64,000 bases of DNA from Streptomyces sp. S465 (GTDB taxonomy: Bacteria > Actinomycetota > Actinomycetes > Streptomycetales > Streptomycetaceae). Under the pieces are notes generated by a model, which was given only the letters and a program-made list of their open reading frames with translations, was not told the origin of the DNA and ran no database searches. A program made the position numbers and the translations under genes. Positions 43,657 to 52,600 of this stretch are shown here, in pieces. Position 1 is the stretch's first letter. Each line of letters opens with the position of its first letter. The stretch is from contig NZ_CP114036.1 in assembly GCF_026898115.1 (NCBI RefSeq), positions 6,752,001 to 6,816,000 of the forward strand, given 5' to 3'.

Positions 43657-43704
43657 TCGTGGGTGCGGGACACGCGACCCGGGTCGCGTGTCCCGCACCC
43701 ACGA
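43657..43704. terminator. Perfect 48-bp palindrome after esxA
   Basis: The 24-base arm 43657-43680 is the exact reverse complement of 43681-43704, with no spacer. As RNA it gives a very stable hairpin 32 bp after the esxA stop, suited to end the esxBA transcript and protect its 3' end. It begins 34 bp before the next gene. Confidence 0.88.
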
Positions 43705-43737
43705 GTGCTGGAATCCAGGTATTGAAGGAGGTGCTTC

Positions 43738-44220
43738 ATGGCTGAGTTGGCGCCGGACGGGGGTGGCTCCGCTACGTCCCCTTCTTCGCCGGACCTCGAC
43801 GCTCCCACCGAATCCCTTCAGGAGTTCAAGAAGCGCGTTGACAGGCTTCTGACCGAACTCGACAAGTCGAGCGCCGCACACGGCAAGATCTCCGAGCAGA
43901 AGGTGACCGCCACCGCCTACGGCAAGAACTTCCCCGAGGCGCTGTCGCTGTCGAGCGCGTACGAGCTGGTGCACGGACGGCTGGAGCTGCTCTCCCAGAC
44001 CCTGGGCGAGCAGCTGGAGGCGATGGGCATCACGGTGAGCGCGGCCGACAGCGACTACCAGACGGTGGACCACGAGCACGGAGAGCGCCTGAAGGCCATT
44101 CAGAGGCGTACCCAGGCGTATTACGAGCAGTATCAGAAAGAGCACGACCCGAAGGGCCATGACAAGACCGGCGAACCCAAGACGGGCGGCGGTAAGAGCA
44201 GTGGCCACGACGGCATGTGA
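43738..44220 (+). CDS. Helical Esx-partner-like protein, cassette A gene 1
   Basis: A 160-residue protein, mainly helical, without WXG. It is clearly paralogous to the product of 56281-56751: shared blocks include FK(K/S)R(V/I)D, HGKIS/KGKIS, LGEQLEAMGI/LGDQLEALGI and AIQ(R/Q)RTxxYY. An N-terminal disordered stretch (about 25 residues) and a Lys/Gly/His-rich tail flank the helical core. In both places it immediately precedes a WXG-tail protein gene, so it may be that protein's dimer partner or chaperone (inference). AAGGAGG precedes the ATG. Confidence 0.8.
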   Translation: MAELAPDGGGSATSPSSPDLDAPTESLQEFKKRVDRLLTELDKSSAAHGKISEQKVTATAYGKNFPEALSLSSAYELVHGRLELLSQTLGEQLEAMGITVSAADSDYQTVDHEHGERLKAIQRRTQAYYEQYQKEHDPKGHDKTGEPKTGGGKSSGHDGM

Positions 44221-44242
44221 TGGGTGAACGGGGGATGTAGAC

Positions 44243-45787
44243 ATGGGCGAATCCAGCAAGCTGCCGCCGCTCAGGATGTGCTACAACATCACCAGTTTTG
44301 AGCATGCGTCGTTCGAAGACATGCTCGCCATGATCGAAGGTACGGATGAGCAAGAGATCATCCGGCGAGGCAATGCGCTGACGAAGGCGCAGGGCGAGAT
44401 CGAGAAAATCGGCGACGAGCTCAAGAAGCGCGTCGGCAGGGTCACCTGGAAGGGTGAGGGCGGCGACGCGTTCCGGAACTGGGGCGACGACTTCGCCAAC
44501 CAGGCACTGAAGCTGGCGAGCTTCGCCGGCTCCGTCGGCACCGCCATGGAGACCGCGGGCCAGGCGCTCAGCGAGGTCAAGAAGTCGATGCCGGATCGGC
44601 CGGCGGGCTCCCAGGTGTGCTACGCCGACCAGGAGAAGGAAGAGAAGCGCCTGGAGGGCCTGAAAAAGGTCCGCGACGAGGCGCTTCCGCAGATGTACAA
44701 GCTGGCCTCGTACTACAGGTCGTCGCAGGAGACCATCGCGGCTGCCCAGGAGGACGAGCCGGTCTTCAAACCGCTGCCGAGTCAGATGCTCCCTGACACC
44801 GCAGTGGGCGGCGGACAGGAGAGCTACAGTACGTCCGGTGGTTCCGGGAGCACCTTCCACACGACGGGCGTCTCCGGCGGGGCGTCGCCGCATGTGACCA
44901 ACCCGTCCACGGTGACTCCGGGCTCGCCAGGGCATGTCTCGCCGGGACATGTCAGCACTCCGTCGATCCCGGAGAGCCCGGGGCACGTCACCGTCCCGGA
45001 TTCCACGCACACCAACATCGACAGTGTGCAGCACTTGCCGCCCACCACCACCCCGCCGCAGCTTCCCACCGGCGGTGCGCCCCCGGTGACGCCGGTCGGT
45101 GACGGACCCGGGCCCGTGGGCCTGCCCGTATCGCTGCCGCCGACGACCAGAACCACACCCGGTGTGGGCAAGGTCAACCCTTCTGTGGGCAAGGTCAATC
45201 CCACGGTGAGCAAGGTCAACCCCTCCGTGGGGAAGGTCAATCCCACCGTGGGGACCGGCGGCACGAGGGACCCCATCGCCAATCCCAGGCTGTCGAACGG
45301 ACAGGTCCAGCCGGTCAACGCCCGGCCCAACAACACCGCGCGCGCCGACAGGAGCATCGTCGGCGGTATGCCCAACCCCCAGGCGGGCACGAGCGGGAAC
45401 CCCCGAGGGACTCGGGGGACGGTCATCGGCAGGGAAGCGACCGGGCCTGTGGGCCGCGTGGGTTCCGGTGCGGGGCCTGGGGTGTCCGCGGCCGGTCGGC
45501 CGGGAGGCGTCATCGGCGCCGGTCCGAACCGGCGGGCTGCGGCCCCGGGCCGGACCGAAGGTACGGTGCGTCGCACCAGCGAGCTGCGGACCGGCGGGGA
45601 GTTCACCCCCGGTGGGAGCGGGCTCGTCCGGGGGGCGACCGAAGGACGGGGCCCCGCCGCGCCGGGACGCACCGAGCGACGGAAGAGTCAGCGCGAGGAA
45701 GGCCGGGAGGTGCCCGACCATCCGACCGAGGACGAAGAGACCCGGAACGAGGGCCGGTGCGGCACCGTGCCTCCCGTGATCGGGTAA
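44243..45787 (+). CDS. WXG-domain protein with long disordered tail, cassette A gene 2
   Basis: A 514-residue protein. The first 200 residues form a WXG100-like helical domain with VTWKGEGGDAFRNWGDDFAN and a later YYRSSQETIAAAQ. The remaining 310 residues are Pro/Gly/Thr-rich, with repeated VGKVNP(S/T) units and a C-terminus TVPPVIG. The paralogue at 56760 shares the WXG block, YRxxQET, (Q/V)FKxLPS, GG(S/T)GLVR and the terminal T(V/L)PPVI motif. No signal peptide or anchor is seen. A T7SS substrate is likely; conservation of the extreme C-terminus in an otherwise variable tail suggests it is a recognition or processing site. Confidence 0.8.
   Translation: MGESSKLPPLRMCYNITSFEHASFEDMLAMIEGTDEQEIIRRGNALTKAQGEIEKIGDELKKRVGRVTWKGEGGDAFRNWGDDFANQALKLASFAGSVGTAMETAGQALSEVKKSMPDRPAGSQVCYADQEKEEKRLEGLKKVRDEALPQMYKLASYYRSSQETIAAAQEDEPVFKPLPSQMLPDTAVGGGQESYSTSGGSGSTFHTTGVSGGASPHVTNPSTVTPGSPGHVSPGHVSTPSIPESPGHVTVPDSTHTNIDSVQHLPPTTTPPQLPTGGAPPVTPVGDGPGPVGLPVSLPPTTRTTPGVGKVNPSVGKVNPTVSKVNPSVGKVNPTVGTGGTRDPIANPRLSNGQVQPVNARPNNTARADRSIVGGMPNPQAGTSGNPRGTRGTVIGREATGPVGRVGSGAGPGVSAAGRPGGVIGAGPNRRAAAPGRTEGTVRRTSELRTGGEFTPGGSGLVRGATEGRGPAAPGRTERRKSQREEGREVPDHPTEDEETRNEGRCGTVPPVIG
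45165..45254. repeat. Repeated VGKVNP(S/T) codons within the WXG-tail gene
   Basis: The tail encodes four successive GKVNP-type units (one variant SKVNP) of roughly 21 to 24 bases, with alternating Ser or Thr. It is a low-complexity internal expansion not present in the paralogue. Confidence 0.75.
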
Positions 45788-45839
45788 AGCCCCTCCGCAG
45801 AAGCCGCGGACGATGGCGAGCACAGGACGAACAGGCGAT

Positions 45840-47084
45840 ATGGAAACAACGCTCAACCAGTTCCGGAGCCGGACGGCAGTGGTCATCTCGCTGCTCGCGT
45901 CCTTGCTCGCCATCATGGGGCTGATCGCCCCCGCCGCCACGGCGGAGAGCATGCGGGAGCGCCAGTGGTATCTGGACCGCATGCAGGCGGAAAGCATGTG
46001 GAAGGTCACCACAGGCGAGGGCATCACGGTCGCGGTCCTTGATTCCGGGGTCGACGCGTCAGCCCCGGAGCTGAAGGGGAAGGTGCTCAAGGGCAAGAAC
46101 TTCGTGGAACCGAGCAAGGACGCCCGTACGGACCCGGACGGGCACGGTACGGCTATTTCCATGCTCATCGCCGGAAACGGAGACAACGGCCAGGGCATCA
46201 AGGGTCTCGCTCCGGATGCGCGCATTCTGCCGCTCACGGTATTCGGTTCGACGAAAGAGTCAGGAACCAATAGCGTTCCGGGTCTCATCAATGCCATTCG
46301 CTACGCTGCGGACAGCGATGCCCAGATCATCAACATGTCGCTGGCCTACCCGTACTATCAGCTCAACAAGAGTGAACAGGGCAAGCTACAGAAAGCGGTG
46401 GACTACGCGGTCAGCCGTGGCAAACTGCTCCTCGCCGGTTCGGGTAACGACGGGGAGACGTCAAACGACGTCACCTATCCGGCAGCCAGCAAGGGGGTGG
46501 CCGGAGTAAGCGCAGTCGACTCCTCGTCGACGGTGACCAAGTTCTCGAACCACGGATCGTTCGTCGCTCTTGCCGCACCGGGTCAGGACATCCCGATCCG
46601 CTGTATCGGCAAGGCCGGCTACTGCCGCAGCTGGGGCACCAGCCAGGCTACGGCCATCGCCTCCGGCGCAGCCGCTCTCATCTGGGCCAAGCACCCGTCC
46701 TGGAACGGTAATCAGGTGCTGCGCGTCATGATGGACACCGCGGGAAAGCCCACCGAGGGTGAGATTCCCAGTCGCTACATCGGCTACGGCACGATCCGTC
46801 CCCGCTACAACGTCCTCGAGAACAAGGGAGAGCCGGGCTCGGCCGACACCAACCCCCTGGTGCCGGCGCAGGCGGACGGCTCCCCGTCCCCCTCCTCGTC
46901 GCAGGGCCAGTCCCCGGCCCCGGCCAAGGGCGGCTCCTCGGCGAGCGACACCGCGGCCGACAGCAGCGACGACGGCGGCAGCGGCAGTGGCGTTCTTCCG
47001 TGGGTCCTGGGCGCGGTCGGCGTCCTCGTCGTGGTCTGCCTCGCGCTGTTCGCGGTCCGCCGCCGGGCGGGCTCGCCCAGGTGA
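45840..47084 (+). CDS. Membrane-anchored subtilase (mycosin-like), cassette A gene 3
   Basis: A 414-residue S8 serine protease with signal peptide (VVISLLASLLAIMGLIAPAATA), a mature start RQWYLDRMQA, catalytic Asp68 (VLDSGVD), His102 (GHGTAIS) and Ser268 (WGTSQATAIASG), a Ser/Pro-rich linker, and a C-terminal helix LPWVLGAVGVLVVVCLALF with basic stop-transfer. It lacks the mycosin N-terminal Cys extension and is closer to the subtilase at 58317 than to MycP. The start is uncertain; an in-frame ATG at 45813 is equally weak in ribosome-binding signals. It probably acts at the outer membrane face on ESX substrates encoded beside it (inference). Confidence 0.88.
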   Translation: METTLNQFRSRTAVVISLLASLLAIMGLIAPAATAESMRERQWYLDRMQAESMWKVTTGEGITVAVLDSGVDASAPELKGKVLKGKNFVEPSKDARTDPDGHGTAISMLIAGNGDNGQGIKGLAPDARILPLTVFGSTKESGTNSVPGLINAIRYAADSDAQIINMSLAYPYYQLNKSEQGKLQKAVDYAVSRGKLLLAGSGNDGETSNDVTYPAASKGVAGVSAVDSSSTVTKFSNHGSFVALAAPGQDIPIRCIGKAGYCRSWGTSQATAIASGAAALIWAKHPSWNGNQVLRVMMDTAGKPTEGEIPSRYIGYGTIRPRYNVLENKGEPGSADTNPLVPAQADGSPSPSSSQGQSPAPAKGGSSASDTAADSSDDGGSGSGVLPWVLGAVGVLVVVCLALFAVRRRAGSPR

Positions 47085-47269
47085 TGACCCGTTCGAACCG
47101 ACGTATTCCCCAAGCACGTTCCGAATTCGCTACAGGAGCAGTTGCCCCATCGGTGACAGCCGTTACCTCGTGCTAGCGTGCGAAGCAAAGGTTATGCAAC
47201 ACATCTGCGCTCTGGCCATTTGTTCGCAAAGGTATGACGGTTTCGCGAACTGGTCAGTAAGGGGGAAGC

Positions 47270-48025
47270 GTGAGCGAGGACATCTTCCGTGAACTGCAAC
47301 AGTTCCAGCAGTATGCGGAGAATCTACAGCGGCTGATGTCGGACATGCGCGACCGAGTGCCCCAGAGTTCCGAAGGAACGGACCCGCAGGGTGCCGTCTC
47401 CGTGTCCCTGGGCGCCGACGGACTTCCGGAGTCGATCAAGATCGCGTCGGACTGGCAGCGCCGACGGGCCGTCGGGGACCTCGGCAGCGCCGTCGTCGAG
47501 GCGTTCGAGTCCGCCATGAGCGACCGTCTGGAGCGCTGGTCACGTTCGCTGGAGCAGTCCGGCTGGGAAGCGCGGGCCGAGCAACTCGACGACGGCCCCG
47601 CCTCGTCCGCGTCGACGGCACCCGCCCGTCCGTTCCCCGAGATCTCCGACCACGATGTGCGTTACGTCCTCCGCAGGCCCATGGACGAATCGATCGAGGA
47701 CGCCCTCACGGCACTCGACGCCGTCGACCAGCTGGACGCCAACGCGTTTCTGCCGCCGGAGGTCACGGGAGATTCCGCCGCGCGCCGGGTCACCATCACC
47801 GTCACCGCGCATGCCCTGGTCTCCTGCGAAGTGGACCCGCAGTGGGCCGCCGGGCAGTCGACCGTCCGGCTGAACCAGGCGCTCAACGAGGCCCTGAACG
47901 ACGCCCGCGGCAAGCTCGGCAGCGCTGAGAGCCCCGGCGCGGCCGGCGTCGCGAACCTGCATGCGGACGGTCTGATGAACGAGTTCCTGGCCATGATCAA
48001 GGACCCTCAGCGCTTCTTGGACTGA
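47270..48025 (+). CDS. YbaB/EbfC-like protein (EspL-like)
   Basis: A 251-residue protein whose N-terminal 100 residues match the YbaB/EbfC fold: a coiled-coil opening FRELQQFQQYAENLQRLMSD and a strand AVSVSLGADGLPESIKIASD. The C-terminal half has no clear match. YbaB-like proteins such as EspL occur in mycobacterial ESX loci and are needed for substrate stability; this one precedes two small secreted-type proteins. GGGGGAAG lies before the GTG. The 185-bp upstream gap probably holds a promoter. Confidence 0.78.
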   Translation: MSEDIFRELQQFQQYAENLQRLMSDMRDRVPQSSEGTDPQGAVSVSLGADGLPESIKIASDWQRRRAVGDLGSAVVEAFESAMSDRLERWSRSLEQSGWEARAEQLDDGPASSASTAPARPFPEISDHDVRYVLRRPMDESIEDALTALDAVDQLDANAFLPPEVTGDSAARRVTITVTAHALVSCEVDPQWAAGQSTVRLNQALNEALNDARGKLGSAESPGAAGVANLHADGLMNEFLAMIKDPQRFLD

Positions 48026-48046
48026 TACGGAAAGGAGAGAGGGCCC

Positions 48047-48346
48047 ATGAGCAAGCTCAAGGTCATCACGGACGCGATACGCGCTGACGCCAAAATGTGG
48101 GACGAGCAGGGCAGGGCGATCGGCACGGTCGGGACCAACATCAGCGGGTTGAAACGCGATCGGCTCCAGGTGGGCATGTACCAGATGTTCTTCGGTGCCT
48201 ACATGGATGCCATCGACCATCTTTCGGGGCGGTGTTCCGAGGGAGAGAAGCGGATGACGGAAATCGCCGACGCGCTGGTCAAGAACGCGAAGGCGTACGA
48301 CGATCATGAAGTGGAAACCACGAAGTCCGTGGAAGACGCCTACTAG
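48047..48346 (+). CDS. Small helical Esx-like protein with YxxxE motif
   Basis: A 99-residue helical protein without WXG. Its C-terminal part carries Y84-D-D-H-E88, fitting the YxxxD/E type VII export motif placed after a second helix. It is downstream of the YbaB-like gene (21 bp) and upstream of the 245-residue protein, so the three form one operon, similar in order to mycobacterial EspL-type and EspC-type genes. GGAAAGGAGAG precedes the ATG. Confidence 0.8.
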   Translation: MSKLKVITDAIRADAKMWDEQGRAIGTVGTNISGLKRDRLQVGMYQMFFGAYMDAIDHLSGRCSEGEKRMTEIADALVKNAKAYDDHEVETTKSVEDAY

Positions 48347-48379
48347 CAGCCGGCGGCGTACGGGGAGACGGGGAAGGCG

Positions 48380-49117
48380 ATGGCATTCAGTCAGACGCAG
48401 TTCGAAACGCTCATAGAGAAGATCGAGGACAAGCTGGACAAGCTCGTCAAGGACCTCACCACTTTCGGCAAGAACATCAACGGGGCGGTGGATCACTGGT
48501 ACGTTCCCGCGACCGTGGCGAAAGCGGTGGTCGCCGCGGCGAACAAGCTCATCGAGTGGGTGAACGGGATCCTCACCAAGATCGGCCACTTCCTTGAGGG
48601 CGTCGTCGCCCCGGTCATGTTGTTCATCGACGCCAACAGCTGGAAGGGCAAGGGCATTCACGGCGACGCGACCACCGCCTCGTCCAGCACCCAGAAATTC
48701 AACCTCCAGGCTCCCAAGCAGTGGAAGGGCGAGGGAGCTGACGCGTACACCAACGCCGTCTTCCCGCAGTCCGCCGCGGCCGGTCAGGTCGCGAGCAACG
48801 CGAATTCGATCGCGGATATCCTGCTCACCGCCGCCATTGCCGGAGTGGCCTTCTACGGAGCGATCGCTGCTTTCCTGATCCAGTTCATCCCCGCCATGGC
48901 CGGCGCGCTTGCCGCGAGTACGACCGTCGTCGGCGCCATCCCGGCCGCGATCGTCGCCATGGGTGAGGGAGTGGCCGGCTGGCTCGTCATCGCCGGCGCG
49001 GTGACTACTCTGCTGGGCGTGCTGGGCGACCAGGCCAAGGCCATGGCCGACCTGAAGAGCAACGCCAACGACAACAGCTCGTTTCCGAACGGCCATTGGC
49101 CGGTGGGCACGGCCTGA
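48380..49117 (+). CDS. ESX-locus protein with WXG-like motifs and hydrophobic C-terminal half
   Basis: A 245-residue protein. The N-terminal half is amphipathic with NSWKGKG and, near residue 115, QWKGEGADAY, similar to the WxGEGG turn of the WXG-tail proteins here. The C-terminal half contains a long hydrophobic region (about residues 150-220: LLTAAIAGVAFYGAIAAFLI and further helices), then a polar tail. It may be secreted as a membrane-inserting or pore-forming T7SS product or stay membrane-bound; neither can be decided from sequence. It is translated with its upstream small partner. Confidence 0.75.
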   Translation: MAFSQTQFETLIEKIEDKLDKLVKDLTTFGKNINGAVDHWYVPATVAKAVVAAANKLIEWVNGILTKIGHFLEGVVAPVMLFIDANSWKGKGIHGDATTASSSTQKFNLQAPKQWKGEGADAYTNAVFPQSAAAGQVASNANSIADILLTAAIAGVAFYGAIAAFLIQFIPAMAGALAASTTVVGAIPAAIVAMGEGVAGWLVIAGAVTTLLGVLGDQAKAMADLKSNANDNSSFPNGHWPVGTA

Positions 49118-49148
49118 CGTGCCCGACATGACGATCTGAGGAGAGCCT

Positions 49149-49514
49149 GTGTACGGACCGCGCGTCGCCCTCTGGGCCGTCGGGGTGGCGTCATTTGTGT
49201 GGCTGGTGTCGCCATTGCTCACCGACTGGGCCATCGGTCTCCCTCCGATCTGGGTGATCTGTCTCCTCTTCGCGCTTGTGGTCCTCAGCCCGGCGACTGC
49301 CGAGTTGCTGGCGAGGCGGCATAAGGAGCGGCAGGAGCGGGCCTGGTACGCCGAGAACTTCGCGTCGTTCGAGGAGTTTCGCGGCTCCGTGGACTGTGCG
49401 GCCGTGCTGCGGATCCGGGAGACGAGGGGTGTGGGGCGAGCTCTCCTCGAGGTCAGGCGCCAGTACCCTTCAGTCCCGCTCAAGGTGGCCGCTCGGCTGG
49501 TCAGGGAGCTGTGA
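49149..49514 (+). CDS. Small membrane protein of the ESX locus
   Basis: A 121-residue protein with two N-terminal membrane helices (about residues 5-23 and 30-50) and a basic cytoplasmic tail ARRHKERQERAWYAENF. It follows the previous gene by 31 bp with GAGGAGAG before the GTG, so it completes that operon. I do not recognise a family. Topology suggests a small accessory of the secretion complex. Confidence 0.72.
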   Translation: MYGPRVALWAVGVASFVWLVSPLLTDWAIGLPPIWVICLLFALVVLSPATAELLARRHKERQERAWYAENFASFEEFRGSVDCAAVLRIRETRGVGRALLEVRRQYPSVPLKVAARLVREL

Positions 49515-49539
49515 GCGGCTGGGAGAGCGCTCGCTGAGC

Positions 49540-49587
49540 GGCAGGGCTCGTACGGGCCGGGACAGCCCGGCCCGTACGAGCCCTGCC
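49540..49587. terminator. Very strong bidirectional hairpin before convergent eccC
   Basis: A perfect 22-bp stem (49540-49561 with 49566-49587) with a 4-base loop lies between the small membrane gene (stop 49514) and the convergent eccC stop (49621). Confidence 0.9.
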
Positions 49588-49620
49588 CTGCTCCAGGCCC
49601 GGCCAGACGCTGCTCCCGCC

Positions 49621-52600
49621 TCAGTCCACCGTCGGCACCCACGCCGTCTGGATCAGCGACGCCCCGCCGCGCCGGGAGACGAAGAAGCCCCGCCCCGGCG
49701 GCAGCGGCCGCGCCTTGACCTGGCCCAGCAGCTCGCCTTCGCCCGGCGAGCCCGACAGCACGACGCCCTGTGCGCCCAGCTCCTTGAACCGCTGCATGAA
49801 CGGCTCGTACGAGGAGCGTCCCGCGCCGGCCGTCGTCCGCGCCACGATGATGTTGACACCGGCGTCCCGCGCGTAGGGCAGGTTGTCCACCAGCGCGGCC
49901 ATCGGGTTGCCGGACGAGGTGGCGACCAGGTCGTAGTCGTCCACCACGATGAAGGCCCGCGGCCCCGACCACCAGCTCCGGTTGCGCAACTGCTGCGGGG
50001 TGACGTCCGTCCCCGGGATGCGCTGGCTGATGAGGGTGTTCATATCGGTGATGTACTTCTCGAAGGCGTTCTGCGTCGTGCCGTAGCCGACCAGATGGGG
50101 CTGGGGCACGACCTCCAGCAGACTGCGCCGGTAGTCGCCGACCACGAACAACCCCTGCTCCGGGGTGTAGCGCTCGGTGATCTGCTTGATGAGCAGCCGC
50201 AGCAGAGCCGTCTTCCCGGACTCCGACTCGCCATAGATGGCGAAGAAAGGGTCGGTTTCGAAGTCGATGAAGACCGGTTCGAGGTTCATCTCGTCGATAC
50301 CGATCGCGATACCCCGCTCCGGCTGCTCATGACCGGACGGGATCTCCCGCACCGACAGCGATCGCGGCAACATCCTCACCTGCGGCGCGTGCGGACCGGG
50401 CCAGTTGTCCACCGAGGCCCTGACGAACGCGGCGGTCGCCTCGGCCAGGTCCTCGGGGTTGCCCGACGTGCCGTCGATACGCGGCAGACCGCCCAGGAAG
50501 TGCAGCTTCTCCGGGGTGAGGCCGCGCCCGGGGGTACCCACGGGCACGTTCGCGGCGACCTTACGGTCGAGCTCGGAGTCCATCGGGTCGCCGAGCCGCA
50601 GCTCCAGCCGGGAGAGGAACTGGTCCTTGAGCGCCGCTCGCATCTCCATGTAGCGGGTGACCGTGACGATGAGGTGCACCCCGAGGCCCAGGCCGCGCGT
50701 CGCGATGTCGGCGACGATCGGCTCGAGCGCCTCGTAGTCCGTCTTGAAGGACTGCCAGCCGTCGATCACCAGGAAGATGTCGCCCCATGACTCACCCGGC
50801 AGCTGCCCGGAGGCGCGGAGCTGCCGGTAGGTACCGATGGAGTCGATGTTGTTGTCCCGGAAGAACTCCTCGCGCCGGTTCAGCACGCCGGTCACCTCGG
50901 CGATCGTACGGCGGATCTTCTCCGGGTCCAGACGTGAGGCGACGCCGCCGACATGCGGCAGCCCCTCGATGGCGATCATGCCGCCACCGCCGAAGTCCAG
51001 ACCGTAGAACTGCACCTCGTGCGGGGTGTGGGTGAGCGCGAAGGACCCGGCCAGGGTGCGCACGACGGTCGACTTCCCGGAGCGCGGACCGCCGACGATC
51101 AGCATATGGCCCTGCGCGCCGGAGAAGTCCCGGTAGAAGATCTCCCGCCGCTGTTCGAACGGCTTGTCCACCATGCCGATCGGGACGCACAGACCACCGC
51201 TGCGGGCATAGCCGGAGGCGTGCAGACCGCGCTCGGGCGACACCGCGAGCTGCGGCATCAGCTGGTCCAGGGACGACGCCTCGGTGAGCGGCGGCAGCCA
51301 CACCTGGTGCGCCGCCGGACCGCGTCCCTCCAGCCCGTGCACGATGACGTCCAGCACCGTGTCCGCGAGCGCGTCGTCCCCCCGGTCGCTGTCCGCCGTG
51401 TAGGTGAAGGCCGGATCGGGCTCGGCGAAGCGGACCGGCACCGGGGAGGCGGTGAACAGCACCGGGCGGCGGTCGGTCGGGATGGGGCCGCTGCCCACCA
51501 CGGTCGACGTGGACGAGCGGTAGGGGCCGGACACATAGGCCGCCTTGAAGCGGACCATCTCCTCCGTACCGAACTTCAGATACCCCGAACCGGGCACCGA
51601 CGGCAGGTGATAGGCATCCGGAACGCCGAGCGCCGTACGGGACTCGGCGGCGGAGAACGTCCGCAGACCGATGCGGTACGACAGATAGGTGTCCAGACCC
51701 CGCAGCCGGCCCTCCTCGAGACGCTGGGAGGCCAGCAGCAGATGCACCCCGAGCGACCGGCCGATGCGGCCGATCTGGATGAACATCTCGATGAAGTCGG
51801 GCTTCGCCGTCAGCAGCTCGCTGAACTCGTCGATGACGAGGACCAGGGAGGCCAGCGGCTCCAGCGGGGTGCCCGCCGCACGCGCCTTCTCGTAGTCGTG
51901 GATATTGGCGTAGTTGCCCGCGGAGCGCAGCAGCTCCTGGCGGCGCTGCAGTTCACCGGTGATCGAGTCGCGCATGCGGTCGACCAGCGTCAGATCGTCC
52001 GCGAGGTTGGTGATGACCGCCGCGACATGCGGCAGTTCCGCCATGCCCGAGAAGGTCGCGCCGCCCTTGAAGTCCGCCAGGACGAAGTTGAGCGTCTCGG
52101 AGGAGTGGGTGACGGCCAGGCCCAGCACCAGCGTCCGCAGCAGCTCCGACTTCCCGGAGCCGGTCGCGCCCACACACAGGCCGTGCGGGCCCATGCCCTC
52201 CTGGGCCGCCTCCTTCAGGTCGAGCATGACCGGGGCGCCGCTCTCGCCGACCCCGATCGGCACGCGCAGCCGTTCCGCCGTCGAGCGCGGCCGCCAGGTG
52301 ACCGCGGGGTCGATGGACGCCGCGTCGCCCAGATTGAGCAGATCGGTGAACTCCAGGTTGGTCAGCAGCGGCTCGTCGTCCCCGCCGCCCGCGGAGATCC
52401 GCAGCGGGGCGAGCTGCCGCGCCAGCGCCTCGGCACCGGCCAGCGAAAGGGCGTCCGGTACGCCCTCGTACACGGCCGACGCCGACTCCACCCGCAGCAG
52501 ACCCGGCCGTACGATCAGCGACAGACCGCCGCGCAGCTCGTCCAGGCCGCCACGGATGACCTCCAGCACCGTCACGCCCTGGAGGCCCTCCTGGGCGGCC

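Noticed and set aside
47540..49972. 810-codon minus-strand frame across the YbaB-like and small ESX genes
   Set aside because: Crosses four supported genes and a strong terminator; no domain recognisable.
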